DNA of 36,236 nucleotides from Fibrobacter sp. Lineage in GTDB: Bacteria > Fibrobacterota > Fibrobacteria > Fibrobacterales > Fibrobacteraceae. Each line of letters begins with the position of its first letter. The first letter of the stretch is position 1. Both the position numbers and the translations under genes were made by a program. Where the stretch lies: contig JAAZFC010000005.1 in NCBI GenBank assembly GCA_012511955.1, positions 1 through 36,236 on the forward strand. Direction: 5' to 3'. Below the pieces are notes generated by a model, which saw only the letters and a program-made list of their open reading frames with translations, was not told the DNA's origin and searched no databases. Of this stretch, positions 7,228 to 16,625 are shown one piece after another.

Positions 7228-9036
7228 ATGTATATGTGCTCAATACGACTTGCTTCAATTACTATTAAAAATTTACGCTCTATAAAAGATGAAAGCTTTC
7301 CTCTTAGCGACTTTACCGCACTGATCGGTTATAACAATGCTGGCAAAACTAATATTCTTATGGGGTGCCGTTGGCTACTATCCAAATACAGTTTACCAAT
7401 AAATTATTTTAACGATACTAAAAGGCCTGTGGTGGTAGATGGGTTGATTGTGGGAATAAATGCGGAGAGTTTAAAGCGCAAATCCCCAGAAATGTTCGAT
7501 ATTGTTGCACCTTTTTTAAGAGGTTCTAGGTTGAAAATACGGCGGGTACAAAAGATTCCTGGCGGTAACTTAGAACATATTGAACTCTGGGTACAACGTC
7601 AGTTTTTGAGAAACAACAAAAAGATTAGAGAATGGGAGCCAGCGCCTTATGGTTTTGAAGAAGCCTTGGGGCATTTGTTTCCTGCACCTATACAAATTTC
7701 GGATAACTCCTTGGGCGAAGATTATGATGCCAAAAGTTATACCCGTGTGATTGTGGGTAAATTAATTGCGGAGATTTTAAAACCAGTGCAAAAAAAATAC
7801 GCTGATGTTTTAGATAATACACTGGAGTCTTTAAAAGATTTACTGAGTTTGGAAGGAGAAGAGCGCGCCCCCGAATTGCTAACTTTTGATAGGAACTTAA
7901 ACTCTAAAATGGAGCCCTTATTTCCTAGCTTGAAGCTGAAATTGCAATTACAAGCTCCCAATTTGAATGATATTTTTAAGCAGGGCACGCTAAAAGTTAT
8001 AGAAGAAAATGATGGCTTTATCAGAGAGATAGAATCCCTGGGAATGGGAGCGCAACGCGCGGTGCAAATGGCTTTAGTGCGCCACTTAGCAGAGGTTCGC
8101 AAGCATAGTTACAATGATTGTTCATGCACTTTGCTTTTGGTGGATTCTCCGGAGCTGTTTTTGCATCCCCAAGCGGTGGAATTAGTGCGAATCGCTTTGA
8201 AAAAACTAAGCACCGAGGGTTATCAAGTGATTTTTGCTACCCATAGTGCGCAGATGGTTACTTCGGACGATGTTAATTCTTCTTTATTAATTCGCAAAAA
8301 CATTCAGCGAGGCACTCACATGCGTAAACGCATAGAAGATGCGGTGCGCCAAGTGATAGAAGACGCTCCCAGCCAGTTGCAAATGCTCTTTAGTTTGAGT
8401 AATTCCAACGAGCTGCTGTTTGCGGACTATGTTTTGCTCACCGAAGGGCGTACGGAATTGCGAATTTTACCCCATCTTTTTGAACGGGTCAGTGGAGATT
8501 CATTTGCGCTTATTAAATGCGCGTTGGTGCGTCAGGGAGGTGTGTCAAATACGCGGAAATCCATGGCGGTTTTAAGGGCGATGGATATGCCAGTGCGGGC
8601 AATAGTTGATTTGGACTACGCTTTTACCACTGCTGCCCACGATGGTTTTTTAAAAAGAGATGATCGCGATATAGAGTATTGCAAAAATTTATTTAGAGGT
8701 TTAGCTTTGCAAGAACGAATTCGCTTGGTAAATGGAATTCCGGTAAATAGAAATTCCAGCGTTTCCGCCGCCGATGCCTATGCCATGCTAGCTGCCATGG
8801 ACGAAGCCCAGGATGCCATTGAAAATATTCACCAAAAAATGTTAGAAAAAGGGATTTGGGTGTGGAAAAAGGGCTCCATTGAGCATCATTTAGGGCTAAA
8901 TGGTAAAAATGAGCATGTTTGGTCTAACTTTATTGAAAGATTGCGCCGTACCAACAGACCTCACAAAGAAGTACGGGATTGGGAGGGGGTAAAACAAATG
9001 GTGCAGTGGATAAGGGATGGGAGTCCTCGAGATTAA
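7228..9036 (+). CDS. OLD-like AAA/SMC-type ATPase with C-terminal TOPRIM domain
   Basis: The protein has 602 residues. The N-terminus (SIRLASITIKNLRSIKDES) and Walker A (GYNNAGKT, 34-41) are typical of the RecF/OLD/SMC-like ATPases. The signature-like region is SLGMGAQRAVQMALVRHLA, and Walker B is LLLVDSPELFLHP with Asp306; the D-loop/H-loop region ends in FATHSAQMV. The expected acidic residue after the Walker B Asp is Ser307, so ATP hydrolysis may be slow or unusual. A TOPRIM domain follows: LLTEGRTE with Glu406, then IVDLDYA with Asp461 and Asp463. This is the nuclease arrangement of the OLD family. The gene sits 16 bases before dciA and directly upstream of gyrB, the place where recF is common. 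It may be a DNA-repair or defence nuclease; no partner such as UvrD/GajB-type helicase is visible. An ATG at 7234 is an alternative start. Confidence 0.82.
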   Translation: MYMCSIRLASITIKNLRSIKDESFPLSDFTALIGYNNAGKTNILMGCRWLLSKYSLPINYFNDTKRPVVVDGLIVGINAESLKRKSPEMFDIVAPFLRGSRLKIRRVQKIPGGNLEHIELWVQRQFLRNNKKIREWEPAPYGFEEALGHLFPAPIQISDNSLGEDYDAKSYTRVIVGKLIAEILKPVQKKYADVLDNTLESLKDLLSLEGEERAPELLTFDRNLNSKMEPLFPSLKLKLQLQAPNLNDIFKQGTLKVIEENDGFIREIESLGMGAQRAVQMALVRHLAEVRKHSYNDCSCTLLLVDSPELFLHPQAVELVRIALKKLSTEGYQVIFATHSAQMVTSDDVNSSLLIRKNIQRGTHMRKRIEDAVRQVIEDAPSQLQMLFSLSNSNELLFADYVLLTEGRTELRILPHLFERVSGDSFALIKCALVRQGGVSNTRKSMAVLRAMDMPVRAIVDLDYAFTTAAHDGFLKRDDRDIEYCKNLFRGLALQERIRLVNGIPVNRNSSVSAADAYAMLAAMDEAQDAIENIHQKMLEKGIWVWKKGSIEHHLGLNGKNEHVWSNFIERLRRTNRPHKEVRDWEGVKQMVQWIRDGSPRD

Positions 9037-9052
9037 ATGTTAAATTTTAAGC

Positions 9053-9361
9053 ATGAATAGAAGCAGGCGAAAAAGTTTGGATGGCCCTACGGATGTGGGG
9101 GTTATTTTGCAGCGAGTATTGCAAAAGCCCCAGTTCAAGCGCGGTTTAGATGATCAGAAGATTTTTGCTATGTGGCCAGAGATTATTGGGGAGGATTTGG
9201 CCAAGGTGGTGGAAATCAAAGCCTTGCGAAATGGGGTGCTTTTTTTGCATACTGCTTCGAGTTCGTGGAAAGAAACCGTTAATTGGCAGAAAAAAGCTAT
9301 ATTAGAGAAGGCCAATTTGCTCTTAGCCACCACAGAAATTTGTGAAATTCGTTTTGTTTAA
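9053..9361 (+). CDS. dciA: DUF721 protein, DciA-like helicase loader
   Basis: This 102-residue protein matches the DUF721/DciA family. It has an acidic-basic N-terminus, then IFAMWPEIIGEDLAKVV, a short strand region and LFLHTASSSWKETVNWQKKAIL, the family's central KH-like segment. DciA proteins help load the replicative helicase DnaB in bacteria that lack DnaC. The gene is 16 bases downstream of the OLD-like gene and 11 bases upstream of gyrB, a neighbourhood that is common for DUF721 genes near dnaA-dnaN-recF-gyrB clusters. That context strengthens the assignment. The length is at the short end of the family, and the protein appears complete. Confidence 0.85.
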   Translation: MNRSRRKSLDGPTDVGVILQRVLQKPQFKRGLDDQKIFAMWPEIIGEDLAKVVEIKALRNGVLFLHTASSSWKETVNWQKKAILEKANLLLATTEICEIRFV

Positions 9362-9372
9362 AAAGGTTAGCT

Positions 9373-10590
9373 ATGTCTAATGATTATTCAGCTTCAAGTA
9401 TTACCGTTTTAGAGGGTTTAGAAGCGGTGCGCTTGCGCCCTGCTATGTATATTGGTTCCACCGATGTAAGGGGACTGCACCACTTAGTATGGGAAGCAGT
9501 AGATAACTCCGTGGACGAAGCCATGGCTGGTTTCTGTGATCGCATTGATATACACATTTTACCTGGCAACGGCATACGTATTTCTGACAATGGTCGGGGT
9601 ATTCCCATCGATATACACCCTAAGGAAAAAGTGGGAACTTTAGAATTAGTTCTTACCAAGCTACATGCAGGTGGAAAATTTGATAGTGATTCTTACCAAG
9701 TTTCTGCAGGACTACATGGTGTAGGTATTAGTTGCGTAAATGCATTGGCAGAGAAGTTAATCGCTAGAGTAAAACGCAATGGTCGCCATGTGGAACAGGT
9801 TTTCAGCAAAGGTATAGCTTTAGGCCCCCAAAAAGAATTGGGTAGCACCACCGAACAAGGCACCGAAATAGAAATTTGGCCCGATGCCACTATTTTTACC
9901 GAGACGGTTTTTTCTTACGATACTTTGGCTGCTCGTTGCAGAGAATTGGCTTTTTTAAATAAAACCTTAACCATAAATATTGTGGATGAAAGGCCCGAAG
10001 AGCATATTCATACAGAATTTAGTTATCCTGGTGGTTTGGCTAGCTTTGTGGAATATGTCGATCAAAATCGCAAGCCACTATTCGATGAGCCCATCTATAT
10101 TTATAACGATGCCGGTGAATATCCTTTAGAGTTAGCCTTGCAATATAACGAAGGTTACCAAGAAAATTTTTTCAGTTTTGTAAATAATGTGAACACCTTT
10201 GATGGTGGAACCCATGTAACTGGATTTAGGTCGGGTTTGACAAGGGTGGTTTCTCGATTCGCCAATGAACTTTTAGCTAAAAACAAAAAAGATGTGCAAA
10301 TCACTGGGGATGATGTGCGCGAAGGTTTGACGGCAGCGCTGGCTATTAAAATCGCCAACCCTCAATTTGAAGGGCAAACTAAGCGTAAATTGGGTAATTC
10401 CGAAGCGCGAGGTTTGGTTGAGCAAGTGGTGGGTGAAAAACTAGAAGAGTTTTTCTTAGAAAACCCCACAATTATTAGACCCATTATAGATAAAGTTTAT
10501 AATTCTGCGGTGGCACGAGAAGCAGGCCATCGCGCTAGTAGTTTAGCTCGTCGCAAAAATGTTCTCGAAGCTGGTTGCTTACCTGGATAA
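9373..10590 (+). CDS. gyrB: DNA gyrase subunit B, N-terminal ATPase/transducer half (ends at in-frame TAA)
   Basis: These 405 residues are the GHKL ATPase and transducer domains of GyrB. Visible motifs are EAVDNSVDEAMAG with the N-box, DNGRGIPI, GLHGVGISCVNALAEK and the ATP-contacting loop GQTKRKLGN near residue 340. The frame stops at TAA (10588-10590) inside the near-universal LPGKLADC linker: the sequence reads CLPG-stop-LVDCSS, so the stop replaces a Lys codon and one A-to-T change (AAA to TAA) explains it. The following frame continues with a complete TOPRIM half. Together the halves give 637 residues, a normal GyrB length. Other genes here use TAA as an ordinary stop, so general recoding is excluded. 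A sequencing error, a nonsense mutation with readthrough, or a genuinely split gyrase remain possible. Confidence 0.93.
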   Translation: MSNDYSASSITVLEGLEAVRLRPAMYIGSTDVRGLHHLVWEAVDNSVDEAMAGFCDRIDIHILPGNGIRISDNGRGIPIDIHPKEKVGTLELVLTKLHAGGKFDSDSYQVSAGLHGVGISCVNALAEKLIARVKRNGRHVEQVFSKGIALGPQKELGSTTEQGTEIEIWPDATIFTETVFSYDTLAARCRELAFLNKTLTINIVDERPEEHIHTEFSYPGGLASFVEYVDQNRKPLFDEPIYIYNDAGEYPLELALQYNEGYQENFFSFVNNVNTFDGGTHVTGFRSGLTRVVSRFANELLAKNKKDVQITGDDVREGLTAALAIKIANPQFEGQTKRKLGNSEARGLVEQVVGEKLEEFFLENPTIIRPIIDKVYNSAVAREAGHRASSLARRKNVLEAGCLPG

Positions 10591-11286
10591 TTGGTAGATT
10601 GTTCTAGCCGAAACCCCGAAGAATGTGAGCTGTTCTTGGTGGAAGGTGATTCTGCGGGTGGTTCTGCAAAACAAGGCCGAGATCGTCACTTTCAAGCTAT
10701 AATGCCTTTAAAAGGGAAGATTCTCAATGTGGAAAAAGCTCGTTTGGATAGGATCATCGGCAGTGAAGAAATTCAGCTGATAGTTTCTGCCATTGGAACG
10801 GGAATTGGCGAAGCGTTTAATATGGAAAAGCTGCGTTATCATAAAATTATTATTATGACTGATGCCGATGTGGACGGCTCCCATATTCAAACTTTATTGA
10901 TGACTTTCTTTTTTAGACAAATGCGACAATTAATAGAAGGTGGTCATATATATTTGGCACAGCCGCCTTTGTATAAACTAAAAGTTGGTAGAAAAGAGTC
11001 TTATTTGTTTTATGAAGAAGAAAAAGATGAACTTGTAGCTCAATTAACTGATGATGAATGCAGAAGAATGTATTTGCAACGCTATAAAGGTCTGGGTGAA
11101 ATGAACCCTGATCAGTTAAAGGAAACCACCATGGATCCGGAGAAGCGTTTGTTAAAGCAAATTCGTTTGGACGATTTAGTAACTGCAGACCAAGTTTTTA
11201 CTCTGCTAATGGGCGAAGAGGTAGAACCTCGTCGTCGATTTATAGAAGATAATGCTCACTTAGTTTTGGATACTTTGGATATTTAA
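10591..11286 (+). CDS. gyrB: DNA gyrase subunit B, TOPRIM/C-terminal half
   Basis: This is the continuation of gyrB in the same frame, directly after the TAA. The first codon, TTG, could act as an initiator, making a TAATTG stop-start junction, but no Shine-Dalgarno sequence precedes it. The 231 residues carry the full TOPRIM signature: [18 protein letters not shown] (the catalytic Glu), [15 protein letters not shown] and [11 protein letters not shown] with the metal-binding DxD. They then show the GyrA-contacting C-terminus [13 protein letters not shown] and [11 protein letters not shown]. The insert-free length indicates the short, non-proteobacterial type of GyrB. If expressed separately it would have to associate with the N-terminal half; if not, gyrase would be lost, which is hard to reconcile with viability unless another copy exists elsewhere. 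Confidence 0.92.
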   Translation: MVDCSSRNPEECELFLVEGDSAGGSAKQGRDRHFQAIMPLKGKILNVEKARLDRIIGSEEIQLIVSAIGTGIGEAFNMEKLRYHKIIIMTDADVDGSHIQTLLMTFFFRQMRQLIEGGHIYLAQPPLYKLKVGRKESYLFYEEEKDELVAQLTDDECRRMYLQRYKGLGEMNPDQLKETTMDPEKRLLKQIRLDDLVTADQVFTLLMGEEVEPRRRFIEDNAHLVLDTLDI

Positions 11287-11369
11287 ATTTGTACGGTTTT
11301 AAAAGAGTTTATAGAAAAGAATAATTCATATATTTTATAGGTTGTTAAAAGAATACTGGAATTTTCTAG

Positions 11370-12677
<1,308 letters not shown>

Positions 12678-12692
12678 CACATAGGAGGCTAA

Positions 12693-13418
12693 ATGGCTAT
12701 TTCAAATATTATCACCTTGTTAAAGGGAGTAGATCTCTTTTCGAGTTTAGATGATAAGCAACTAGAACCATTGGCCTTTCTAATGGAAAAGCAGGCTTTT
12801 GAAAAAGATGAGGTTATAATCTTAGAAGAAGACTCTGCCACCCATGCTCTATTTTTAATTGCTAGCGGTGAAGTTAAGGTTTATGTTACAGCTTCAGATA
12901 AACGCGACACAATTTTAACATTACTGGGAAAAGGTGATTTTTTTGGAGAAATGTCACTCATAGATGAAGAACCTAGATCGGCGTCAGTGAGGGCAGTATC
13001 TAAAAGTGAAATATTAGTTTTAAAGCGCGAACATTTTTTAGAGAAGGTGTATGGCAATCCCGATTTAGCCATGACACTAATGTCAGTGTTAAGTAAAAGA
13101 TTACGCAAAGCTAATAGGCAGATAGGGTCATTAGCTTTGCTTACAGTTTATGGCCGCGTAGCGGGAACTATTTTGAATTTAGCCGAAGATAAAGGAGTGC
13201 GCTCTACTATAGAAGATGGCAGAGTTGTTATTATTATCCGCAATATGCCGACGCAAAGACAGTTGGCAGAAATGTCGGGCACTACTAGAGAAACTGTATC
13301 TAGGGTTTTATCGCAGTTACAAACCAAAGGTTTAATAGCTGTTGTAAATAGAGAAATGATCATATTAGAAGAAAAAGAATTAAAACAGGGTAAGTCAGAA
13401 ACATCTGACAAAAGATAA
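12693..13418 (+). CDS. Crp/Fnr-family transcriptional regulator
   Basis: The 241-residue protein has an N-terminal cyclic-nucleotide-binding fold (about 10-130) and a C-terminal winged helix. The phosphate-binding cassette region reads FGEMSLIDEEPRSASVRA, with the Glu and Arg-Ser expected for cAMP-type ligands. The recognition helix region TTRETVSRVLSQLQTKGLI keeps the R-E-T-V-x-R pattern that in E. coli Crp reads TGTGA half-sites, so a similar operator is possible. There are no Fnr-type cysteines at the N-terminus. A strong Shine-Dalgarno sequence (AGGAGG, spacing about five) precedes the ATG. It is the second gene of a run that goes on to envelope proteins; its targets are not visible here. 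Confidence 0.93.
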   Translation: MAISNIITLLKGVDLFSSLDDKQLEPLAFLMEKQAFEKDEVIILEEDSATHALFLIASGEVKVYVTASDKRDTILTLLGKGDFFGEMSLIDEEPRSASVRAVSKSEILVLKREHFLEKVYGNPDLAMTLMSVLSKRLRKANRQIGSLALLTVYGRVAGTILNLAEDKGVRSTIEDGRVVIIIRNMPTQRQLAEMSGTTRETVSRVLSQLQTKGLIAVVNREMIILEEKELKQGKSETSDKR

Positions 13419-13424
13419 GATTTT

Positions 13425-14165
13425 ATGATTAAGAGATTTTTACAAAAACCAGTGGTTTATGCGTTGATATTTTGGGTAGTTTTTGGCTTTTTGGGTTTTA
13501 TTGCTGTGGATAAAATCCTGATGCCAATCATTGCTGGCCATTTAAAAACCACAGTGGTAATCCCCGATTTAGTGGGTAAAACTGGTCCTGAAGCGGAATT
13601 AGCCTTGGATAATGTTGATTTATTGTATAAATGGGATACGGTGGGACGCTATTCTACTGAAATTGATGCAGGTTCTGTGCTAATTCAATTACCGGAAGCG
13701 GGACGTACGGTAAAAAAAGGCCGTACTATTCACCTGATAGTCAGCAAGGGCTTGCGTGAAGTGGAAATTCCTGAGTTGCGCGGGCGTTCCCAGAGACAAG
13801 CAGAAATTTCGTTAAATCGTTTAGGTTTAGTGCAAGGACAAATTGTGCCTGGAGCTCATGCTTCTATTCCTCGGGGAGTGGTGATTCGCACTGAGCCAGC
13901 TGCGGGGTCGGTGGTGCGTGTGGGGCAAGAGGTAGATATTGTTATATCTTCGGGTATGACTGCGGGGAAAATCCAATTACCAAACATGCAGGGTTTATCA
14001 CTAGAAAAAGCTAAAGAGCAACTAAGCAGCTTAGGGTTTAAGCTGGGTAACATTATGCGTAAATCTAGTGAAGCCGAGCTTCCTAACACTATTTTGACGC
14101 AACATCCCCGTTATGGGGAGTATTTAGAACGCGCAACAGCTATAGATTTTGTTGTGGCGGAATAG
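13425..14165 (+). CDS. Single-pass membrane protein with three PASTA domains, no kinase
   Basis: The protein has 246 residues. A short cytoplasmic N-terminus and one transmembrane helix (about 10-28) are followed by three tandem PASTA domains: about 43-108 (VVIPDLVGKTGPEAELAL), 111-177 (VEIPELRGRSQRQAEISL) and 180-246 (IQLPNMQGLSLEKAKEQL). PASTA domains bind peptidoglycan stem peptides or muropeptides in penicillin-binding proteins and PknB-type kinases. Here neither a kinase nor a transpeptidase is attached, so this may be a separate wall-sensing or scaffold subunit. It starts seven bases after the Crp-type gene, and the TPR lipoprotein follows without a gap, suggesting co-transcription. A Ser/Thr kinase without PASTA repeats lies at 30009. 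Confidence 0.88.
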   Translation: MIKRFLQKPVVYALIFWVVFGFLGFIAVDKILMPIIAGHLKTTVVIPDLVGKTGPEAELALDNVDLLYKWDTVGRYSTEIDAGSVLIQLPEAGRTVKKGRTIHLIVSKGLREVEIPELRGRSQRQAEISLNRLGLVQGQIVPGAHASIPRGVVIRTEPAAGSVVRVGQEVDIVISSGMTAGKIQLPNMQGLSLEKAKEQLSSLGFKLGNIMRKSSEAELPNTILTQHPRYGEYLERATAIDFVVAE

Positions 14166-14169
14166 TGGT

Positions 14170-15936
14170 ATGCGGTTTTTAAGCATTATATTTAGCATTT
14201 TGTTGGTAGCTTGTGCATCTAAACAGCCTAAAGGTGTCGATCAAGAGCATTTAGAGAAGATGCAGAAGCGGTTTTTAGAAGAAATTACTAATACCCTAGC
14301 CCATGATTATTTTTTAAAAGGCCAAGACTTTTCTAATTTAGGGCAATTAGATTCTGCAGAATTCTACTTTACAATGGCTCATAAAGTAGCACCTAAAAGC
14401 AGATTTTTAGCTTTTAATTTAGCTATGATATCTTTGGTAAATGGCAACAAAGAAAATGCTCGATCTTGGGTGCATTCTGGTCTAGACTTTGAAGGTGAAC
14501 TCAATTTAGATGAGGCGAGAATTGCAGCTGAGATTTACTTCAAAAGCAATATGCCTGACACTGCAAAAATCTGGTACGAAACCATTGTAGAAAAATGGCC
14601 CACTGACTATGAAGGATTATTTCTATACACGGTTTTGTTAGAAGAAGAGCAAGATTACGAAAATTTATCCCGTATTTATGGTTTATTGCTTCCTCAATTA
14701 AATTATCCTAAGCATTTTGTGGAAAAGCAGATATTGTTGTTAAAGCTCCAAGGGGATGTCTCCAAGCTTATCGCCTTTTTAACTGATGTTTATAAAGTAA
14801 ATAAAGACCCAGAAATAGGCAGAGAATTGGTGTCGTTTTTGTTAAAAGAACAAAAATATGAAGAGGCATTGACTGTCAGTCAAAGCATTATAGAAGTTGA
14901 TTCTGCTTCTATAGATACTTGGAAGTTGATGGTGCGTTTAGCTCAATATTCTAAGAGATACACTGAGGCCATAGAGTGGCAAAAACGCATTGTGGAGCAA
15001 CACCCCGACCAAGTGCAAGAATTAAAAAGATTAGCGTTGTTAGAATTTCAGGAACATCAGCTAGACAGCGCTCAAAAGAACTTTAGTATATATATAGATA
15101 AGGTACCCAATGATCATTTGGTGTATTTTTATTTAAGCAATATTTTCAATATTCAGGGAAACCGAAAAAAAGCCATAGAGCATGCGCAAAAAGCCATAGC
15201 TTTGCAACCTAATTCCCTAGCATATCGCAACCAGTTAGCAGCTATTTATTACTTAAATGGTGAGTACTCCCAAGCTCATCAAGCTATAGATTTAGGGATG
15301 CAATTAAACCCGCAAAATGCGTTGGCTATGCGCTTTAAAGCAATGGCATATATCCACCAAGCTATTTCATTGGAAGACAAATGGCCACACGACGATAGCG
15401 ATGAGCATAAGTTGTCGGTAAGTGTGAGGTTAAAAGCCATGAAATGGCAGAAAAACGCTTTGGAAATAGATTCTTTATCTACAGATTTGATGTTTGATTT
15501 AGCAGCTAACTACGAGCGTTTAGATTCATTAAAAGCTTCTTTGGATTTGTTTGAAAAACTGTTGAAAATAGAACCGCAAAATCATCGCGCTTTGAACTAT
15601 TTAGGTTATTTGCTAGTGGATAACGAGTTAAATATACCACGAGGGGCGCTTTTAATAGATTCTGCTTTGGTTTTGGAACCTGAAAATTTAGCGTATTTGG
15701 ATTCTAAAGCTTGGGCCTATGCCAAGCAAAAAGAGTATGAAAAGGCGCGAGAAATTTTAGAGAATTTAGTACAAAAAGCTACCAGTGATTTTGTTACCTA
15801 CTGGGAACATTTAGCCTATGTTTATCATAAAATGGGTTTAAAAGATAGGGCTATTCCACTGTGGGAAAATGTTCTTAAAATAAATCCCCATAGTAGCGTA
15901 GCACAAAAATATTTGCAAGTATTAGCAGATGAATAA
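14170..15936 (+). CDS. TPR-repeat lipoprotein
   Basis: From the ATG at 14170 the product is 588 residues with a lipoprotein signal peptide (MRFLSIIFSILLVACAS; lipobox LVAC). An upstream in-frame ATG at 14149 would bury the signal peptide and overlap the PASTA gene, so it is not preferred. The mature protein is a long array of tetratricopeptide-like helical repeats. The best repeats are DHLVYFYLSNIFNIQGNRKK, PNSLAYRNQLAAIYYLNGEYSQA, PQNHRALNYLGYLLVDNELN and the C-terminal copy ending KINPHSSVAQKYL. TPR lipoproteins of this kind act as scaffolds in envelope complexes. The stop overlaps the next lipoprotein gene by eight bases, so the two are probably translated together. Its partner is not known. 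Confidence 0.85.
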   Translation: MRFLSIIFSILLVACASKQPKGVDQEHLEKMQKRFLEEITNTLAHDYFLKGQDFSNLGQLDSAEFYFTMAHKVAPKSRFLAFNLAMISLVNGNKENARSWVHSGLDFEGELNLDEARIAAEIYFKSNMPDTAKIWYETIVEKWPTDYEGLFLYTVLLEEEQDYENLSRIYGLLLPQLNYPKHFVEKQILLLKLQGDVSKLIAFLTDVYKVNKDPEIGRELVSFLLKEQKYEEALTVSQSIIEVDSASIDTWKLMVRLAQYSKRYTEAIEWQKRIVEQHPDQVQELKRLALLEFQEHQLDSAQKNFSIYIDKVPNDHLVYFYLSNIFNIQGNRKKAIEHAQKAIALQPNSLAYRNQLAAIYYLNGEYSQAHQAIDLGMQLNPQNALAMRFKAMAYIHQAISLEDKWPHDDSDEHKLSVSVRLKAMKWQKNALEIDSLSTDLMFDLAANYERLDSLKASLDLFEKLLKIEPQNHRALNYLGYLLVDNELNIPRGALLIDSALVLEPENLAYLDSKAWAYAKQKEYEKAREILENLVQKATSDFVTYWEHLAYVYHKMGLKDRAIPLWENVLKINPHSSVAQKYLQVLADE

Positions 15937-16591
15937 AGTTTTGAGTTTTATGGCAGCATTAAGCCTTGTAATATTTTTGACGGGTTGCTCCACCAGACCT
16001 AAAACTGAATTAATACCTAAAGCTTATATCCAGCCAGAAATAGATTCTCTCAGGCTTAAATTGTCTTTAACTTCTCATTCGCCCCAAGGAAAGGTCGAAA
16101 AAGTCAGTGGAACTTTATGGGCGGTTCCCGAACAACGCTATCGCTTAGAAATTAGCGGAACCATGGGGATGAGTGTGGCTTCGGTGTTGTGGGACAAAGA
16201 ATTTTGGCTTTTTAATTTTAATACCATGGAAAAACATCAAAAAGGCATTGGCGATCTGCTAATGGTTCCAGACTCCCCTTTACCCCCTTTATCCATACAT
16301 AAAGTTTTGGCTCCTTGTTGGGGAGAGTGGATAGAGTCAGAAAGCTCTAGCATAAAGTTTGCGAAACATTACGGTGAAACTTGGATAGAGCAAATAAATT
16401 ATCCCGAAGAACAAATCATGATGAAGTTTGGAAAACCAGAATTATTAGACTCATTGGTTATACCTTCGTATTTAGAATATTATCATCAAAAGCAAAAACT
16501 TTTAACTATTACAGTAAAAGAGGTCAAACGCGATTTGTCTTGGTCACCGAGTGTGTGGCGTTTGCGACCTGTGGGAAAAGCTCTTAATTAG
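15929..16591 (+). CDS. LolB/DUF4292-like lipoprotein
   Basis: This 220-residue lipoprotein has a signal peptide ending in the lipobox LTGC. The mature part begins with an extended linker. It then shows a strand-rich fold: LKLSLTSHSPQGKVEKVSGTL, QRYRLEISGTMGMSVASVLWD and EFWLFNFNTMEKHQKG. This is the pattern of LolA/LolB-like half-barrels and of DUF4292, which hold lipid or lipoprotein acyl chains. It overlaps the TPR lipoprotein gene by eight bases, a pairing that suggests they act together at the outer membrane. The family assignment is by fold pattern and therefore moderate; a direct role in lipoprotein sorting is inference. Confidence 0.6.
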   Translation: MNKVLSFMAALSLVIFLTGCSTRPKTELIPKAYIQPEIDSLRLKLSLTSHSPQGKVEKVSGTLWAVPEQRYRLEISGTMGMSVASVLWDKEFWLFNFNTMEKHQKGIGDLLMVPDSPLPPLSIHKVLAPCWGEWIESESSSIKFAKHYGETWIEQINYPEEQIMMKFGKPELLDSLVIPSYLEYYHQKQKLLTITVKEVKRDLSWSPSVWRLRPVGKALN

Positions 16592-16625
16592 TGGCAATGA
16601 TGCTTGGATTTAGTAAATTTTAATT

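Noticed and set aside
10588-10590. A genetic code in which TAA is read as an amino acid
   Set aside because: purA, ttcA and several other intact genes end at TAA exactly at the expected C-terminus, so TAA is a normal stop here.
14149-14170. ATG at 14149 as the start of the TPR lipoprotein
   Set aside because: It would put MLWRNSG ahead of a complete lipoprotein signal peptide and overlap the PASTA gene; the ATG at 14170 fits better.
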